Below are positions 18,703 through 27,620 of a stretch of 64,000 nucleotides of DNA, one piece after another. Under the pieces are notes generated by a model. The model was given only the letters and a program-made list of their open reading frames with translations. It was not told the DNA's origin and made no database searches. Source of the DNA: Sediminibacterium salmoneum NBRC 103935 (GTDB lineage Bacteria; Bacteroidota; Bacteroidia; Chitinophagales; Chitinophagaceae); assembly GCF_000511175.1 (NCBI RefSeq), contig NZ_KI866530.1:1486919-1550918 (forward strand). The letters run 5' to 3'. Both the position numbers and the translations under genes were made by a program. The first letter of the stretch is position 1; every line of letters starts with the position of its first letter.

Positions 18703-18776
18703 TCAGAGTCAAGCTTTTATTCTTACCGAAAGGAAAATTATATATGCCCATCTGATTTTATCAGGTGGGTTTTTTT
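18697..18776 (+). terminator. riboswitch expression platform: terminator with competing antiterminator
   Basis: The terminator stem CCCATCTGA / TCAGGTGGG (18747-18769), one G-T wobble, is followed by seven T residues. The 3' strand of P1 plus four bases, GATAAGTCAG (18697-18706), can instead pair with CTGATTTTATC (18752-18762), which overlaps both arms and the loop of the terminator. These two pairings are exclusive. SAM binding should hold P1 and free the terminator, stopping transcription; without SAM the antiterminator allows readthrough. This is inferred from complementarity. Confidence 0.82.
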
Positions 18777-18848
18777 ATGGTCTTATGGCCAGGGAAAGCC
18801 ACCTAGAGATTAAAGAGAACGATATTTTTTAAACAAAAAAATCGTCAC

Positions 18849-20054
18849 ATGCTCAGTGCAACCCAACTCATTCACGCCATTCCGGTAGATCCGCTGACTG
18901 GCGCCATTTCGGTACCCATTTACCAAACCAGCACATTTGTGCAGGAGTCTCCCGGAGTTAACAAAGGATATGATTATTCCAGATCGAATAATCCAACAAG
19001 AGCCGCATTGGAATCGCTCATTGCAAAACTGGAAGGAGGATCAACTGGTTTAGCATTTGCAAGCGGGCTCGCAGCCATTGATGCCGTAGTTAAATTACTG
19101 AAAAGCGGAGATGAAATTTTGGCTGTTGATGATATTTACGGAGGTGCGTATCGGTTATTCACTGCGGTGTATGAACAATATGGTATCAAAGTAAATTTTG
19201 TAGACACCGGTGATACAGAAAAAGTAGCAGCAGCAATTACTCCATGTACCAGGTTAATCTGGTTAGAAACTCCTACCAATCCAACTTTAAAAATTTCAGA
19301 CATTGCAGGCATAGCGAATATTGCCAAAGCCAATAGCTGCCTGCTTTGCGTAGACAATACTTTCGCAACACCTGTTTTGCAACAACCCTTGTTATTGGGT
19401 GCCGATATTGTAATTCATAGTGCCACTAAATACCTGGGTGGTCATAGCGACTTGATTGCTGGCATCCTGGTAGCAAAAGAAGAAACGGTGGGAGCAAAAC
19501 TGAAGTTTTTTCAGAATGCCTGCGGAGCCGTACTGGCCCCCTTCGATAGCTGGCTCGTGATCAGAGGAATTGAAACCCTGCATTTACGCATGAAGCATCA
19601 CAGCAGAACAGCTTTGAAAATTGCACAGTATTTACAACAACATCCTGCTGTAGCAAGTGTTAATTATCCTGGACTTCCATCCCACCCCAATCATGCATTG
19701 GCCATACAGCAAGGAAAAAACGGCGGAGGTATAATTTCCTTTACACTAATAGACGATACCAATGAAGCAGCCATTGCTGTAACCAGCAATACGCAATTAT
19801 TCAAGCTTGCAGAAAGTTTGGGAGGCATCAAGAGCTTAATCTCTCATCCGGCCAATATGACCCACAAATCTATCCCGGCTGAAAAAAGAAGAGCAGCAGG
19901 AGTAAGTGATAGTTTAATCAGACTGTCCATTGGGCTGGAAGAAGCAGAAGACCTGATTGAAGACTTAGCGAAGGTTTTGCAAAAGTTAACAGACAATGAA
20001 AGGGAAGCAGCAGCCAGTTGGTTTCATAAACAGAGAAAAGAAATAGTAGCCTAA
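18849..20054 (+). CDS. PLP-dependent transsulfuration enzyme (cystathionine gamma-synthase-like)
   Basis: A member of the Cys/Met metabolism PLP enzyme family (PF01053). The PLP lysine is Lys194 in SATKYLGGHSD. YDYSRSNNPTR, FASGLAAIDAVV, ETPTNPTLKI and VDNTFATP are all family blocks. The C-terminal SLGGIKSLISHPANMTH and RLSIGLEEAEDLIEDL are complete. The length is 401 residues. SAM-riboswitch control and pairing with homoserine dehydrogenase favour a biosynthetic role on an activated homoserine (cystathionine gamma-synthase or O-acyl-homoserine sulfhydrylase type). A cystathionine lyase activity cannot be excluded from sequence, so I give no gene symbol. The next gene begins 32 bases downstream. 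Confidence 0.9.
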   Translation: MLSATQLIHAIPVDPLTGAISVPIYQTSTFVQESPGVNKGYDYSRSNNPTRAALESLIAKLEGGSTGLAFASGLAAIDAVVKLLKSGDEILAVDDIYGGAYRLFTAVYEQYGIKVNFVDTGDTEKVAAAITPCTRLIWLETPTNPTLKISDIAGIANIAKANSCLLCVDNTFATPVLQQPLLLGADIVIHSATKYLGGHSDLIAGILVAKEETVGAKLKFFQNACGAVLAPFDSWLVIRGIETLHLRMKHHSRTALKIAQYLQQHPAVASVNYPGLPSHPNHALAIQQGKNGGGIISFTLIDDTNEAAIAVTSNTQLFKLAESLGGIKSLISHPANMTHKSIPAEKRRAAGVSDSLIRLSIGLEEAEDLIEDLAKVLQKLTDNEREAAASWFHKQRKEIVA

Positions 20055-20086
20055 TAGTATTCATAAAAAAAAGTAGCAAAATTAAA

Positions 20087-21343
20087 ATGGAAACACACAA
20101 ACAGTTAACAATCGGATTATTTGGATTTGGCGTGGTTGGAGAAGGATTGTACAAGGTATTACAACAGACCCCCTCATTAAAGGCAAGTATTAAAAAAGTC
20201 TGTATTAAGAATGCAGACAAGAAAAGAAATGCACCTGCAGAATTATTTACATCCGATAAGAATGTATTATTACAGGACCCTGAAATAAATGTAATTGTAG
20301 AAGTGATTGATGATTCAGTAGCCGCTTTTGATATTGTATCCACTGCATTAAAAAATGGCAAATCAGTAGTAAGTGCCAGCAAAAAAATGATTGCAGATAA
20401 TTTGCCTGCATTACTGGCTTTGCAAAAAGAAACAGGACTACCCTTTTTGTATGAAGCAGCCGCCTGCGCTTCTATTCCGGTTATCAGAAATCTGGAAGAG
20501 TACTACGACAACGATTTATTGCATTCCATTAAAGCCATCGTAAACGGTTCCACCAATTTCATCTTAACAAAAATGTTCGAGGAGAAACTAGATTTTTCCG
20601 CAGCCTTATTGCTGGCTCAACAACTGGGTTTTGCAGAAAGCAATCCTAAACTGGATGTGGAAGGATACGATGCATTAAACAAATGGACCATTCTGTTAAA
20701 CCATGCTTATGGAGTGGTAAGTGCCCCCTCAGAAATTTTGTTCACAGGAATTCAGAACATACAGGGTTCCGATGCACTGGTAGCCAGAGAAAAAAATCTG
20801 GATATCAAGCTGATTGGTCAGGCTAAAAAATTAAAGAATGGAAAAGTAGCTGCGTTTGTGCTACCACAATTTGTACCCGTACAGGATCCTCTTTCCTTTG
20901 TAAAAAATGAATACAACGGGGTTGTAATTGAGTCTGGCTTTGCTGATAAGCAATTCTTTTATGGAAAAGGGGCAGGTAGCTTTCCTACTGCTTCTGCAGT
21001 GTTAAGTGATATTGCTGCATTGCGCTACAATTACCGGTACGAATACAAAAAACTCTACCATCACAAACCACATGAACTAACCAACGACTACTACTTAAAA
21101 GTATATGTAAGTTTTGATGACCTGAAATATATACCGAAAGAAGAATTTGAATGGATTGAGGAATGGCATGCACAGGCCGAAAGAAAATACCTGATAGGCG
21201 TATTGCATTGCAGTAAACTCATTAACCAGCAATGGTGGAAACAAAACAATACTTCACTAATTCTGGCACATGATGGTATCATAGATGATATTGATGTAGT
21301 AAACCTGAAAAAGAAAAGCCTGGAACTGGCAGGCGTTATTTAA
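20087..21343 (+). CDS. hom: homoserine dehydrogenase
   Basis: Reduces aspartate semialdehyde to homoserine with NAD(P)H, feeding methionine and threonine synthesis. The N-terminal nucleotide-binding loop is GLFGFGVVGEGLYKV. The middle carries the substrate and catalytic signature NPKLDVEGYDALNKWTIL near residue 200, and VNGSTNFILTKM precedes it. The C-terminal 80 residues resemble a degenerate ACT-type regulatory region. It is a stand-alone enzyme with no aspartate kinase domain. It sits in the SAM-controlled operon behind the transsulfuration enzyme, so this copy is likely to be dedicated to methionine supply. Confidence 0.92.
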   Translation: METHKQLTIGLFGFGVVGEGLYKVLQQTPSLKASIKKVCIKNADKKRNAPAELFTSDKNVLLQDPEINVIVEVIDDSVAAFDIVSTALKNGKSVVSASKKMIADNLPALLALQKETGLPFLYEAAACASIPVIRNLEEYYDNDLLHSIKAIVNGSTNFILTKMFEEKLDFSAALLLAQQLGFAESNPKLDVEGYDALNKWTILLNHAYGVVSAPSEILFTGIQNIQGSDALVAREKNLDIKLIGQAKKLKNGKVAAFVLPQFVPVQDPLSFVKNEYNGVVIESGFADKQFFYGKGAGSFPTASAVLSDIAALRYNYRYEYKKLYHHKPHELTNDYYLKVYVSFDDLKYIPKEEFEWIEEWHAQAERKYLIGVLHCSKLINQQWWKQNNTSLILAHDGIIDDIDVVNLKKKSLELAGVI

Positions 21344-21364
21344 AATAGCTACTTGTTTTTGGGT

Positions 21365-21397
21365 GGAACCCCGTTCTGTGGGGCGGGGTTCCTTTTA
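21365..21397 (+). terminator. Rho-independent terminator after hom
   Basis: Perfect nine-base inverted repeat GGAACCCCG / CGGGGTTCC with a 10-base loop, followed by TTTTATT. It lies 21 bases after the hom stop and ends the SAM-controlled operon. Confidence 0.85.
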
Positions 21398-21408
21398 TTG
21401 TCAGCCCC

Positions 21409-21416
21409 TATCTTTG
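21409..21416 (+). promoter_or_regulatory. possible -7 promoter element for the PAP2 gene (TATCTTTG)
   Basis: TATCTTTG matches TAnnTTTG and lies immediately after the hom terminator, 15 bases before the proposed TTG start of the PAP2 gene. No -33 match at good spacing is seen. Its presence argues that the PAP2 start lies downstream of it. Confidence 0.4.
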
Positions 21417-21431
21417 CATAAAACCCAGCTA

Positions 21432-22064
21432 TTGACAACGCTTAATACCAACGCATATAAAACAGCCTCTACCCTAAGTATTGTATCAGGCACGCTTTTA
21501 CTTCTATTCAGTTATCTGGGGGGTAAAGACGAACTCTTTCTTTTATTAAACGGAGATCTGGGTAAAATAGCTGATTATTTTTTTGCAGCATTTACCTATG
21601 CAGGAGACGGGATCCTCTGGGTTCCGGTAGGTCTTTATTTTATTTTTTACAAACGAAGATGGCTTCCACTGGTGTTAAGTGCCATTTTATTTTCAACACT
21701 CTTTGTACAGGTTGGAAAGAAAATTATTTACCCCAATGAAGCAAGACCTACAGCTGCTATTGAAGCAGCAGGTACCAATCCCATACATACCGTGAAGGGC
21801 GTTACCGTACATACCAGCAATAGCTTTCCTTCCGGTCATACAACTACTGCATTCAGCTTATTCCTGCTGGGAACACTGGTAATTCCCTACCGTTATTTCT
21901 GGATTCCGGGAATTGTAATGGCTATTTTAGCAGGATACTCAAGAGTTTACCTGGCACAACATTTTCCACTGGATGTGGGAGCAGGCATATTCTGCGCAGC
22001 CATCTCCATCTGGATATCGCTAAAAATTCAGCTATACGTTGATTCAAGGAAAAAGCTGGCCTAA
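21432..22064 (+). CDS. PAP2 family membrane phosphatase
   Basis: An integral membrane acid phosphatase of the PAP2 type, which acts on lipid phosphates such as undecaprenyl pyrophosphate or phosphatidic acid. The three motif regions are present: a Lys pair before EARP at the first, FPSGHTTTAFS at the second with the catalytic His, and SRVYLAQHFPLD at the third (SR-x5-H-x3-D). Five to six transmembrane helices are apparent. The start is uncertain: no ATG is available, and the frame open to 21363 would read through the hom terminator. The TTG at 21432 gives MTTLNTNAYKTAST and 210 residues, a normal size. The stop overlaps the convergent M28 gene by four bases. Confidence 0.85.
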   Translation: MTTLNTNAYKTASTLSIVSGTLLLLFSYLGGKDELFLLLNGDLGKIADYFFAAFTYAGDGILWVPVGLYFIFYKRRWLPLVLSAILFSTLFVQVGKKIIYPNEARPTAAIEAAGTNPIHTVKGVTVHTSNSFPSGHTTTAFSLFLLGTLVIPYRYFWIPGIVMAILAGYSRVYLAQHFPLDVGAGIFCAAISIWISLKIQLYVDSRKKLA

Positions 22065-23521
22065 TCCCAACGCCATTCACCTGCAATTTGCAAAGCTTCT
22101 TTCAGGTTATTTTTAATCATGAAATCCCGAACTTCCAAATCAGTAAATCTTTTGGCTTTCAGTTCTTTTGAATCGGCTACACCATAGAGCAACATGGCTC
22201 CGTAGCGAACGGTGTTCCTAAGTCCTTTATCATCCACCAGTTTAAAATCATCGCAATCCGCATGATAACAAGGGCCCGCATTGTTGGGCAATCTGCCCCC
22301 GGCACCGCCGCCAGTGGGTATTCCCTGTAGCATAAACGGCTGGTGATCGCTATGCAATCCGGCTCCGTTGTTGAATAGGTTTTTATAACTGGTGTCAAAT
22401 GTTTGTGCAATGGCCCCTATCCCTTCAAACAATTCCTTACTCTCTATAATAGTAGTAGAAAACCCTTTAGGATCATTGGTCATGTCGTAATTCAGCATAT
22501 ACCTGATCTGGTTAATGCTCTTATTTTTCATTGCCTGATCTACATATGCCCTGGAACCCAATAGCCCTTGTTCTTCTCCCATGAACATTACAAATTCAAC
22601 CGTTCTTTCGGGTTGTAGTTTCAATGCCTGAAATGTACGCGCCATATCCATCACTGCAAAAGATCCGATTCCGTTGTCAATAGCGCCGGTTGCCAGATCC
22701 CAGCTATCCAGGTGACCACCAATAATTACTTTTTCATTGGGCTGAGTTTTCCCTTTAATAGTAGCTATTACATTTCTGGCTTTAATTAAACCCGACTGAT
22801 TGGTCATATCAATTGCAGCATAATGCGTTGTCTTCTTCATCTCTTCCTTTAGCTTCATGCCATCTTCCTTACCAATGCAAACGGCAGGATCGGGAATCAA
22901 CTTGCCTGTAACAGATGCAGTGCCAGTTAACAGTATTCCACCATTTGCTGTATTGATGATGATAATCCCTTTTGCTCCGTATTTGGTAGACAAAGCAGTT
23001 TTTTCAGAACGATGCAAATTCTTCAAACCCGATTTTGAACCAGGCAAAATTCCCAAATAAACCACTGCAATTTTCCCTGTTGCCTTTCCCGGATTACTGG
23101 TATAATCTTCTTCCAGACCATTTCCCATGTCAACCAGTTCCAGTTGCACATTGGCTTTTACAGGAGCATGCGCCAGAGAAACAGCTTTCACTGCCTGCAG
23201 GTTATTTTTATCTGAACCAATCTTAACCGTTAAGCTCCCCCTGCTCCAGCTTTCCACTTCAAAGGGTTGATATTTTACATCTTTGAATCCATAAGACTTC
23301 AATAAATTATAAGCAAACTCTTCCGCCTTCTTTCCATTCTCCGATCCCGTTAATCGATGACCAATGGTCTCCGTTGCAGTTTTTAAACTACTATAGGCTT
23401 TTGAATGCTGATCTACTTCAGTATTAATTTTAGAAAACACCGTTGTCCATTCAGGTTTTACCTGCGCGCTTGCAGCAGTTGTAATCAACCCTGCTAAAAA
23501 AAAACTTGAGAAGAATTTCAT
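22061..23521 (-). CDS. secreted M28 family metallopeptidase with PA domain
   Basis: A di-zinc aminopeptidase or carboxypeptidase Q-like enzyme. The signal peptide ends TTAASAQ at about residue 20. The N-terminal part holds a PA-type insert (residues 110-250, with GKIAVVYLG and GAKGIIIINTANGG). The catalytic domain has zinc ligands in GGHLDSWD, AIDNG, GEEQGL with the catalytic Glu, NYDMTND and the final His in PCYHADCDDF. The length of 486 residues matches exported Bacteroidota homologues. It sits 41 bases downstream of the GH3 gene, so readthrough from the glycan locus is possible, but a peptidase is not an obvious part of that pathway. Confidence 0.92.
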   Translation of the reverse strand: MKFFSSFFLAGLITTAASAQVKPEWTTVFSKINTEVDQHSKAYSSLKTATETIGHRLTGSENGKKAEEFAYNLLKSYGFKDVKYQPFEVESWSRGSLTVKIGSDKNNLQAVKAVSLAHAPVKANVQLELVDMGNGLEEDYTSNPGKATGKIAVVYLGILPGSKSGLKNLHRSEKTALSTKYGAKGIIIINTANGGILLTGTASVTGKLIPDPAVCIGKEDGMKLKEEMKKTTHYAAIDMTNQSGLIKARNVIATIKGKTQPNEKVIIGGHLDSWDLATGAIDNGIGSFAVMDMARTFQALKLQPERTVEFVMFMGEEQGLLGSRAYVDQAMKNKSINQIRYMLNYDMTNDPKGFSTTIIESKELFEGIGAIAQTFDTSYKNLFNNGAGLHSDHQPFMLQGIPTGGGAGGRLPNNAGPCYHADCDDFKLVDDKGLRNTVRYGAMLLYGVADSKELKAKRFTDLEVRDFMIKNNLKEALQIAGEWRWD

Positions 23522-23562
23522 TTAGAATAAATTGTAGTTAGGTTACTATTTTGCTTTTCAAG

Positions 23563-25842
23563 TTACTTATTCCAGTTTAATCTTGCAGATTTTAATGTTT
23601 GAGCGTCTGTTCCAATAAAAATGTCAAAATCGCCAGCCTCCCAATCCAACTTTAGATCATAATTATAAAATTTTAAGTCCTCAGGAGTAATAGTGAAACT
23701 TACTTTTTTAGATTCACCCGGCGCTAAACTAATTTTCTGAAATCCCTTTAACTCAAGTACAGGTCTGGTGCTGGAACCAACCAAATCTCTTATATAAAGC
23801 TGAACCGTTTCTTTCCCTTCATACGAGCCGGAATTGGTTAACATAACACTAGCAGTAACTGTCTGATTTCCCTTTGCCTTAGTGGTGCTTAATTCCACAT
23901 TTCCATAACTAAAATTAGTATAGCTCAATCCGTATCCAAATGGATATAAAGGCTCATTACTTACATCTAAATAATTGCTCTGAAATTTTTGAAACCAGGG
24001 CCCCCTCAAAGGTCTTCCGGTATTCTTATGATTATAAAATAATGGAACCTGACCTACATGCTGTGGAAAAGTAGCCGTTAGTTTTCCTGAAGGATTAACA
24101 TCTCCGAATAACACATCAGCAATAGCATACGGCCCTTCAGACCCAGGGAACCAGACATTTAAAATTGCCGGAATATTTTCATTTTCCCAGTTGAGTGTTA
24201 AAGGTCTTCCCGTGAATAAAACCAACACAACCGGCTTACCGGTTTTTAAAAGCGCTTTTATTAAATTCTTTTGAACAGCTGGAATATCAATTTGAGCACG
24301 GCTGCTGGCTTCTCCGGTCATTTCGGCACTTTCTCCGCCAGCTACAACAATAACGTCTGATTTCGCCGCAGCTTCAAGCGCTTCATTTAACAATTGCTCA
24401 TCCGTTCTATTGTCACGCTTCAATGATTTCCCGAACATGCCTGCGCGCTCCTCAAATTTAGCATCTTCATGTAAATTAGATCCCTTGGCATAATGAATGG
24501 CAACTTTATCTCCAATAGTTTCTTTGAATGCCTGCAACAATGATGTGGCTTTACTTAAATTTGCAGCTACACTCCAGGTACCTCCCATATTTTCTTTGTT
24601 ATCAGCCAAAGGACCAATCAGTGCAATTGATCCTGACTTTTTTAATGGAAGCGTCTTATTGGCATTTTTCAATAAAACAAAACTCTGAGCTGCAATAGAT
24701 CTGGCTTCATTTCTATTTGTTTCAGAAAATATTTCTGTCTTTGCACGGTTGTCATCTATATACCTGAATGGATCATCAAATAAACCCAGTTTGTACTTGG
24801 CTTCCAAAACTTTTCTGCAAGCTTCATTGATTCTGGCAATCGAAACTTTTTTATCTTTTACAGACTCACCCAAAGTGGTTAAAAATCCTTCCCCAACCAT
24901 ATCCATATCTAATCCGGCATTCATAGACAAGGCTGAAACCGTTTTAAGATCGCCTACTCCATGTGCAATCATTTCGTTCACACCTGTATAATCCGAAACC
25001 AACAATCCTTTAAAACCCCACTGTTTCTTCAATACATCGGTTAATAACCATTTGTTGCCATGTGCAGGCAATCCGTCAATTTCATTAAAGGAAGCCATTA
25101 CAGATCCTACCCCTGCTTCAACAGCAGCTTTATAGGGGAGCATATACTCATTGAACATTCTAACCCTGCTCATATCGGTTGTTCCGTAATCCCGACCCGC
25201 TTCTGAAGCACCATACAGTGCGTAGTGTTTTACACAAGAAAGCAAGGTATTATTTTTAGACAAATCATCTCCTTGATATCCTTTAACCATTGCTTTTGCA
25301 ATTTGCGCCCCCAGAAAAGCATCTTCTCCATTACCTTCAGAAATTCTGCCCCATCTGGGATCTCTTGATACATCAACCATCGGAGAAAAAGTCCAATTGA
25401 TACCATCTGCAGTGGCTTCATTGGCTGCAATTCTGGCTGATCTTTCTATAAGATGCATATCCCAGGTGGCACTCATTCCCAATGGAATGGGGAATAAGGT
25501 TTCATAACCATGAATAACATCCATACCAAACATCAATGGAATTTTGAGTCTGCTTTTTTCTACAGCCAGTTTTTGCACTTCTTTAATCTTGGCAACAGAT
25601 TTAATATTAAACAGCCCACCTACTTTTCCTGCTACAATTTTCTTGGCAATATCAGAGCTTTCAGCTGATCCGGTAACGATATCACCGGAACTTGGCAAGT
25701 TGAGTTGTCCCAGCTTTTCTTCCAATGTCATTTTTGCCATTAACTGATTAATAAATAGATCCATCTTTGAATGCTGCGCATATAAAGTATTAACACATAA
25801 AAATGCAAAAGCTAAAACCAGGCGCTTAATAAAACTTTTCAT
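23563..25842 (-). CDS. bglX: glycoside hydrolase family 3 beta-glucosidase (BglX type)
   Basis: A periplasmic exo-acting beta-glucosidase that releases glucose from the non-reducing ends of oligosaccharides. The signal peptide ends TLYAQ near residue 22. The N-terminal TIM barrel carries GMDVIHGYETLFPIPLG and the nucleophile Asp at about residue 283 in LLVSDYTG. The second alpha/beta domain contains VVVAGGESAEMTGEA with candidate acid residues. A fibronectin III-like domain closes the protein (TNSGSYEGKETVQLYIRD). The length of 759 residues fits BglX. It is the last enzyme of the glycan operon, and its ATG overlaps the GH43 stop by one base. Bacteroidota GH3 enzymes of this type can cleave beta-1,2-linked sophorose; specificity here is inferred. 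Confidence 0.92.
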   Translation of the reverse strand: MKSFIKRLVLAFAFLCVNTLYAQHSKMDLFINQLMAKMTLEEKLGQLNLPSSGDIVTGSAESSDIAKKIVAGKVGGLFNIKSVAKIKEVQKLAVEKSRLKIPLMFGMDVIHGYETLFPIPLGMSATWDMHLIERSARIAANEATADGINWTFSPMVDVSRDPRWGRISEGNGEDAFLGAQIAKAMVKGYQGDDLSKNNTLLSCVKHYALYGASEAGRDYGTTDMSRVRMFNEYMLPYKAAVEAGVGSVMASFNEIDGLPAHGNKWLLTDVLKKQWGFKGLLVSDYTGVNEMIAHGVGDLKTVSALSMNAGLDMDMVGEGFLTTLGESVKDKKVSIARINEACRKVLEAKYKLGLFDDPFRYIDDNRAKTEIFSETNRNEARSIAAQSFVLLKNANKTLPLKKSGSIALIGPLADNKENMGGTWSVAANLSKATSLLQAFKETIGDKVAIHYAKGSNLHEDAKFEERAGMFGKSLKRDNRTDEQLLNEALEAAAKSDVIVVAGGESAEMTGEASSRAQIDIPAVQKNLIKALLKTGKPVVLVLFTGRPLTLNWENENIPAILNVWFPGSEGPYAIADVLFGDVNPSGKLTATFPQHVGQVPLFYNHKNTGRPLRGPWFQKFQSNYLDVSNEPLYPFGYGLSYTNFSYGNVELSTTKAKGNQTVTASVMLTNSGSYEGKETVQLYIRDLVGSSTRPVLELKGFQKISLAPGESKKVSFTITPEDLKFYNYDLKLDWEAGDFDIFIGTDAQTLKSARLNWNK

Positions 25843-27617
25843 TAGTCTACTTTTAAAATTTTAGATTTAACAGAAACTCCATTTTCGTTGATTGATTCAA
25901 TGGTATAATAATAGGTTTTTTTAAGATCCATCCCTTTAAACCAATACTCATTGGTATCATGAACCATAATACAATTATACAATTGATCGGGATGGGTACC
26001 ATAATAAATATTGTAAGCATATGCATTATCAACGGGAGACCATTTTATCCAGGCACTTCGTTTATCCTTCTCGGTTCGCAGAACCATAAACTGTTTTACG
26101 GAATCTGGAAGCTGACCATTTCCATTTCCAAAAACCCTTAACCCGCTTAAGGCAAACTTACCACTAGCCATATGTACATTTTCAATCTTTATGAATCTGG
26201 TAGAAATTGGTTTTTCAAGTTCAATGTAATCATGAGGAACATCTGTTTGATTATTGCTTTTATCTTTCAGCAGTGTCCACTTTTTACCATCCATTGAAGA
26301 ATAAAGTTTATACTGATGAAATAAATTGGTTCTCTTACCTAATATATCAGCATCCTGATCAGCATAATTAATTTGAATAGCATGAACGGTAGATATGGAA
26401 CCCAAATCGGACTGGAACCACTCACCACTATTACCGGTTGATGCACTCCAATAAGTTTTCATTTGTTCATCTACTGCCAGATTGGGTGTATGTCCACCCA
26501 ATGAAGAGGAAGCCATTACTGGTTTTTGATAATTCAGCAACATCCATCCGGTAAAAGCAGGATTTAATTCGCGAGGTTGTATTTCTGTTTTCCTAAAGGC
26601 AGGTAAATAATGCGGATAATCGCCAAATGCAGTGCTGGTCCACATCATATCCTGAGCATCAAAACCAGCAGGCCATATTCCAATTCTTCGTTCAAAATTA
26701 TTTTTAACTGACAACATGATGGTACTCACATGCCAATATCGGTTGTAAATATCTGAGAATGTTGCACCATGTCCTGCACCTCTTGCAAAACCACCTAGCT
26801 TCATACTCAATGGATCCGACTGTTCTGTAAAATATCCAAGTGGGCTGTCTGCCACTGCTACTCCATCTGCATATCCGCTGAACTCTGTACCGGGTGCCCC
26901 ATATTGTAAATAATACTTGTTCTTGTATTTAGTTATCCATGCACCTTCCATAAAAGGATCCAGGAATGTGTTATCCATATGTTCCCCAAATCTTTGCCAT
27001 CCATATCTCCAGGCTTTTAAAGAATGAATTTCTTTTCTGGTTCCAATTGGTTGAAATGTTTTCCTATTTAACTCTATCCCATATAATGGATATACATTAC
27101 TACTGCCGTTGTACATATAGAATCGTCCATCATCATCGGTAAAAAATGCAGGATCCCATCCACCAATTTCAAAAGAATCTACCAATGGTTTCCAATCATT
27201 CGCCTTAGGATTTGTACTCATCCACAAAGTAAATTTACTGGTATAGGTTGAGCCAAATACAAGCATTGTGTCGCCCACTATACCAACTGCTGGTGCGCAT
27301 AATTCATCGTACCCTTCATTCCAGGGTCGTAGAAATTTTCTGGAAACGAAATTCCAGTTCAACATATCATTACTCCACCAATAGCCCCACTGGTTGGTAC
27401 TAAACAGATAGTAATCATTCTTATAATTAACGATTACAGGATCTGCTGTTGCGCGATGTCTTCCCCACTCAGAAAAATTGGGGATAGGCGTAAAGCCGTA
27501 ATCGATATTTATAGGATTGCAATAGGTCTTTTGCTGAGCCAATACATTTTTACCTGAAAAACAGGCAAGGAAAAAAATAAGATCGCAATAAGATTTCTCA
27601 CCATTATTCAATTTCAT
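25842..27617 (-). CDS. GH43-like five-bladed propeller hydrolase with discoidin and FnIII-like domains
   Basis: A glycosidase of the GH43/GH62 clan. The three catalytic acids are in family-like contexts: Asp59 in RATADPVIV, Asp155 in GGWDPAFFTDDDG and Glu224 in PFMEGAWITK. The propeller covers about residues 30-345. An F5/8 type C (discoidin) domain follows at roughly 360-490 (LAVDEQMKTYWSAST, RFIKIENVHMASGKFALSG), a common carbohydrate-binding module. The last 90 residues look like fibronectin III. The N terminus has a short hydrophobic segment before VLAQ, an unusual but usable signal peptide. GH43 enzymes usually attack arabinose or xylose linkages, although galactan activity also occurs. 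The gene is tightly coupled, three bases after the GH144 stop. Confidence 0.85.
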   Translation of the reverse strand: MKLNNGEKSYCDLIFFLACFSGKNVLAQQKTYCNPINIDYGFTPIPNFSEWGRHRATADPVIVNYKNDYYLFSTNQWGYWWSNDMLNWNFVSRKFLRPWNEGYDELCAPAVGIVGDTMLVFGSTYTSKFTLWMSTNPKANDWKPLVDSFEIGGWDPAFFTDDDGRFYMYNGSSNVYPLYGIELNRKTFQPIGTRKEIHSLKAWRYGWQRFGEHMDNTFLDPFMEGAWITKYKNKYYLQYGAPGTEFSGYADGVAVADSPLGYFTEQSDPLSMKLGGFARGAGHGATFSDIYNRYWHVSTIMLSVKNNFERRIGIWPAGFDAQDMMWTSTAFGDYPHYLPAFRKTEIQPRELNPAFTGWMLLNYQKPVMASSSLGGHTPNLAVDEQMKTYWSASTGNSGEWFQSDLGSISTVHAIQINYADQDADILGKRTNLFHQYKLYSSMDGKKWTLLKDKSNNQTDVPHDYIELEKPISTRFIKIENVHMASGKFALSGLRVFGNGNGQLPDSVKQFMVLRTEKDKRSAWIKWSPVDNAYAYNIYYGTHPDQLYNCIMVHDTNEYWFKGMDLKKTYYYTIESINENGVSVKSKILKVD

Positions 27618-27620
27618 TTA

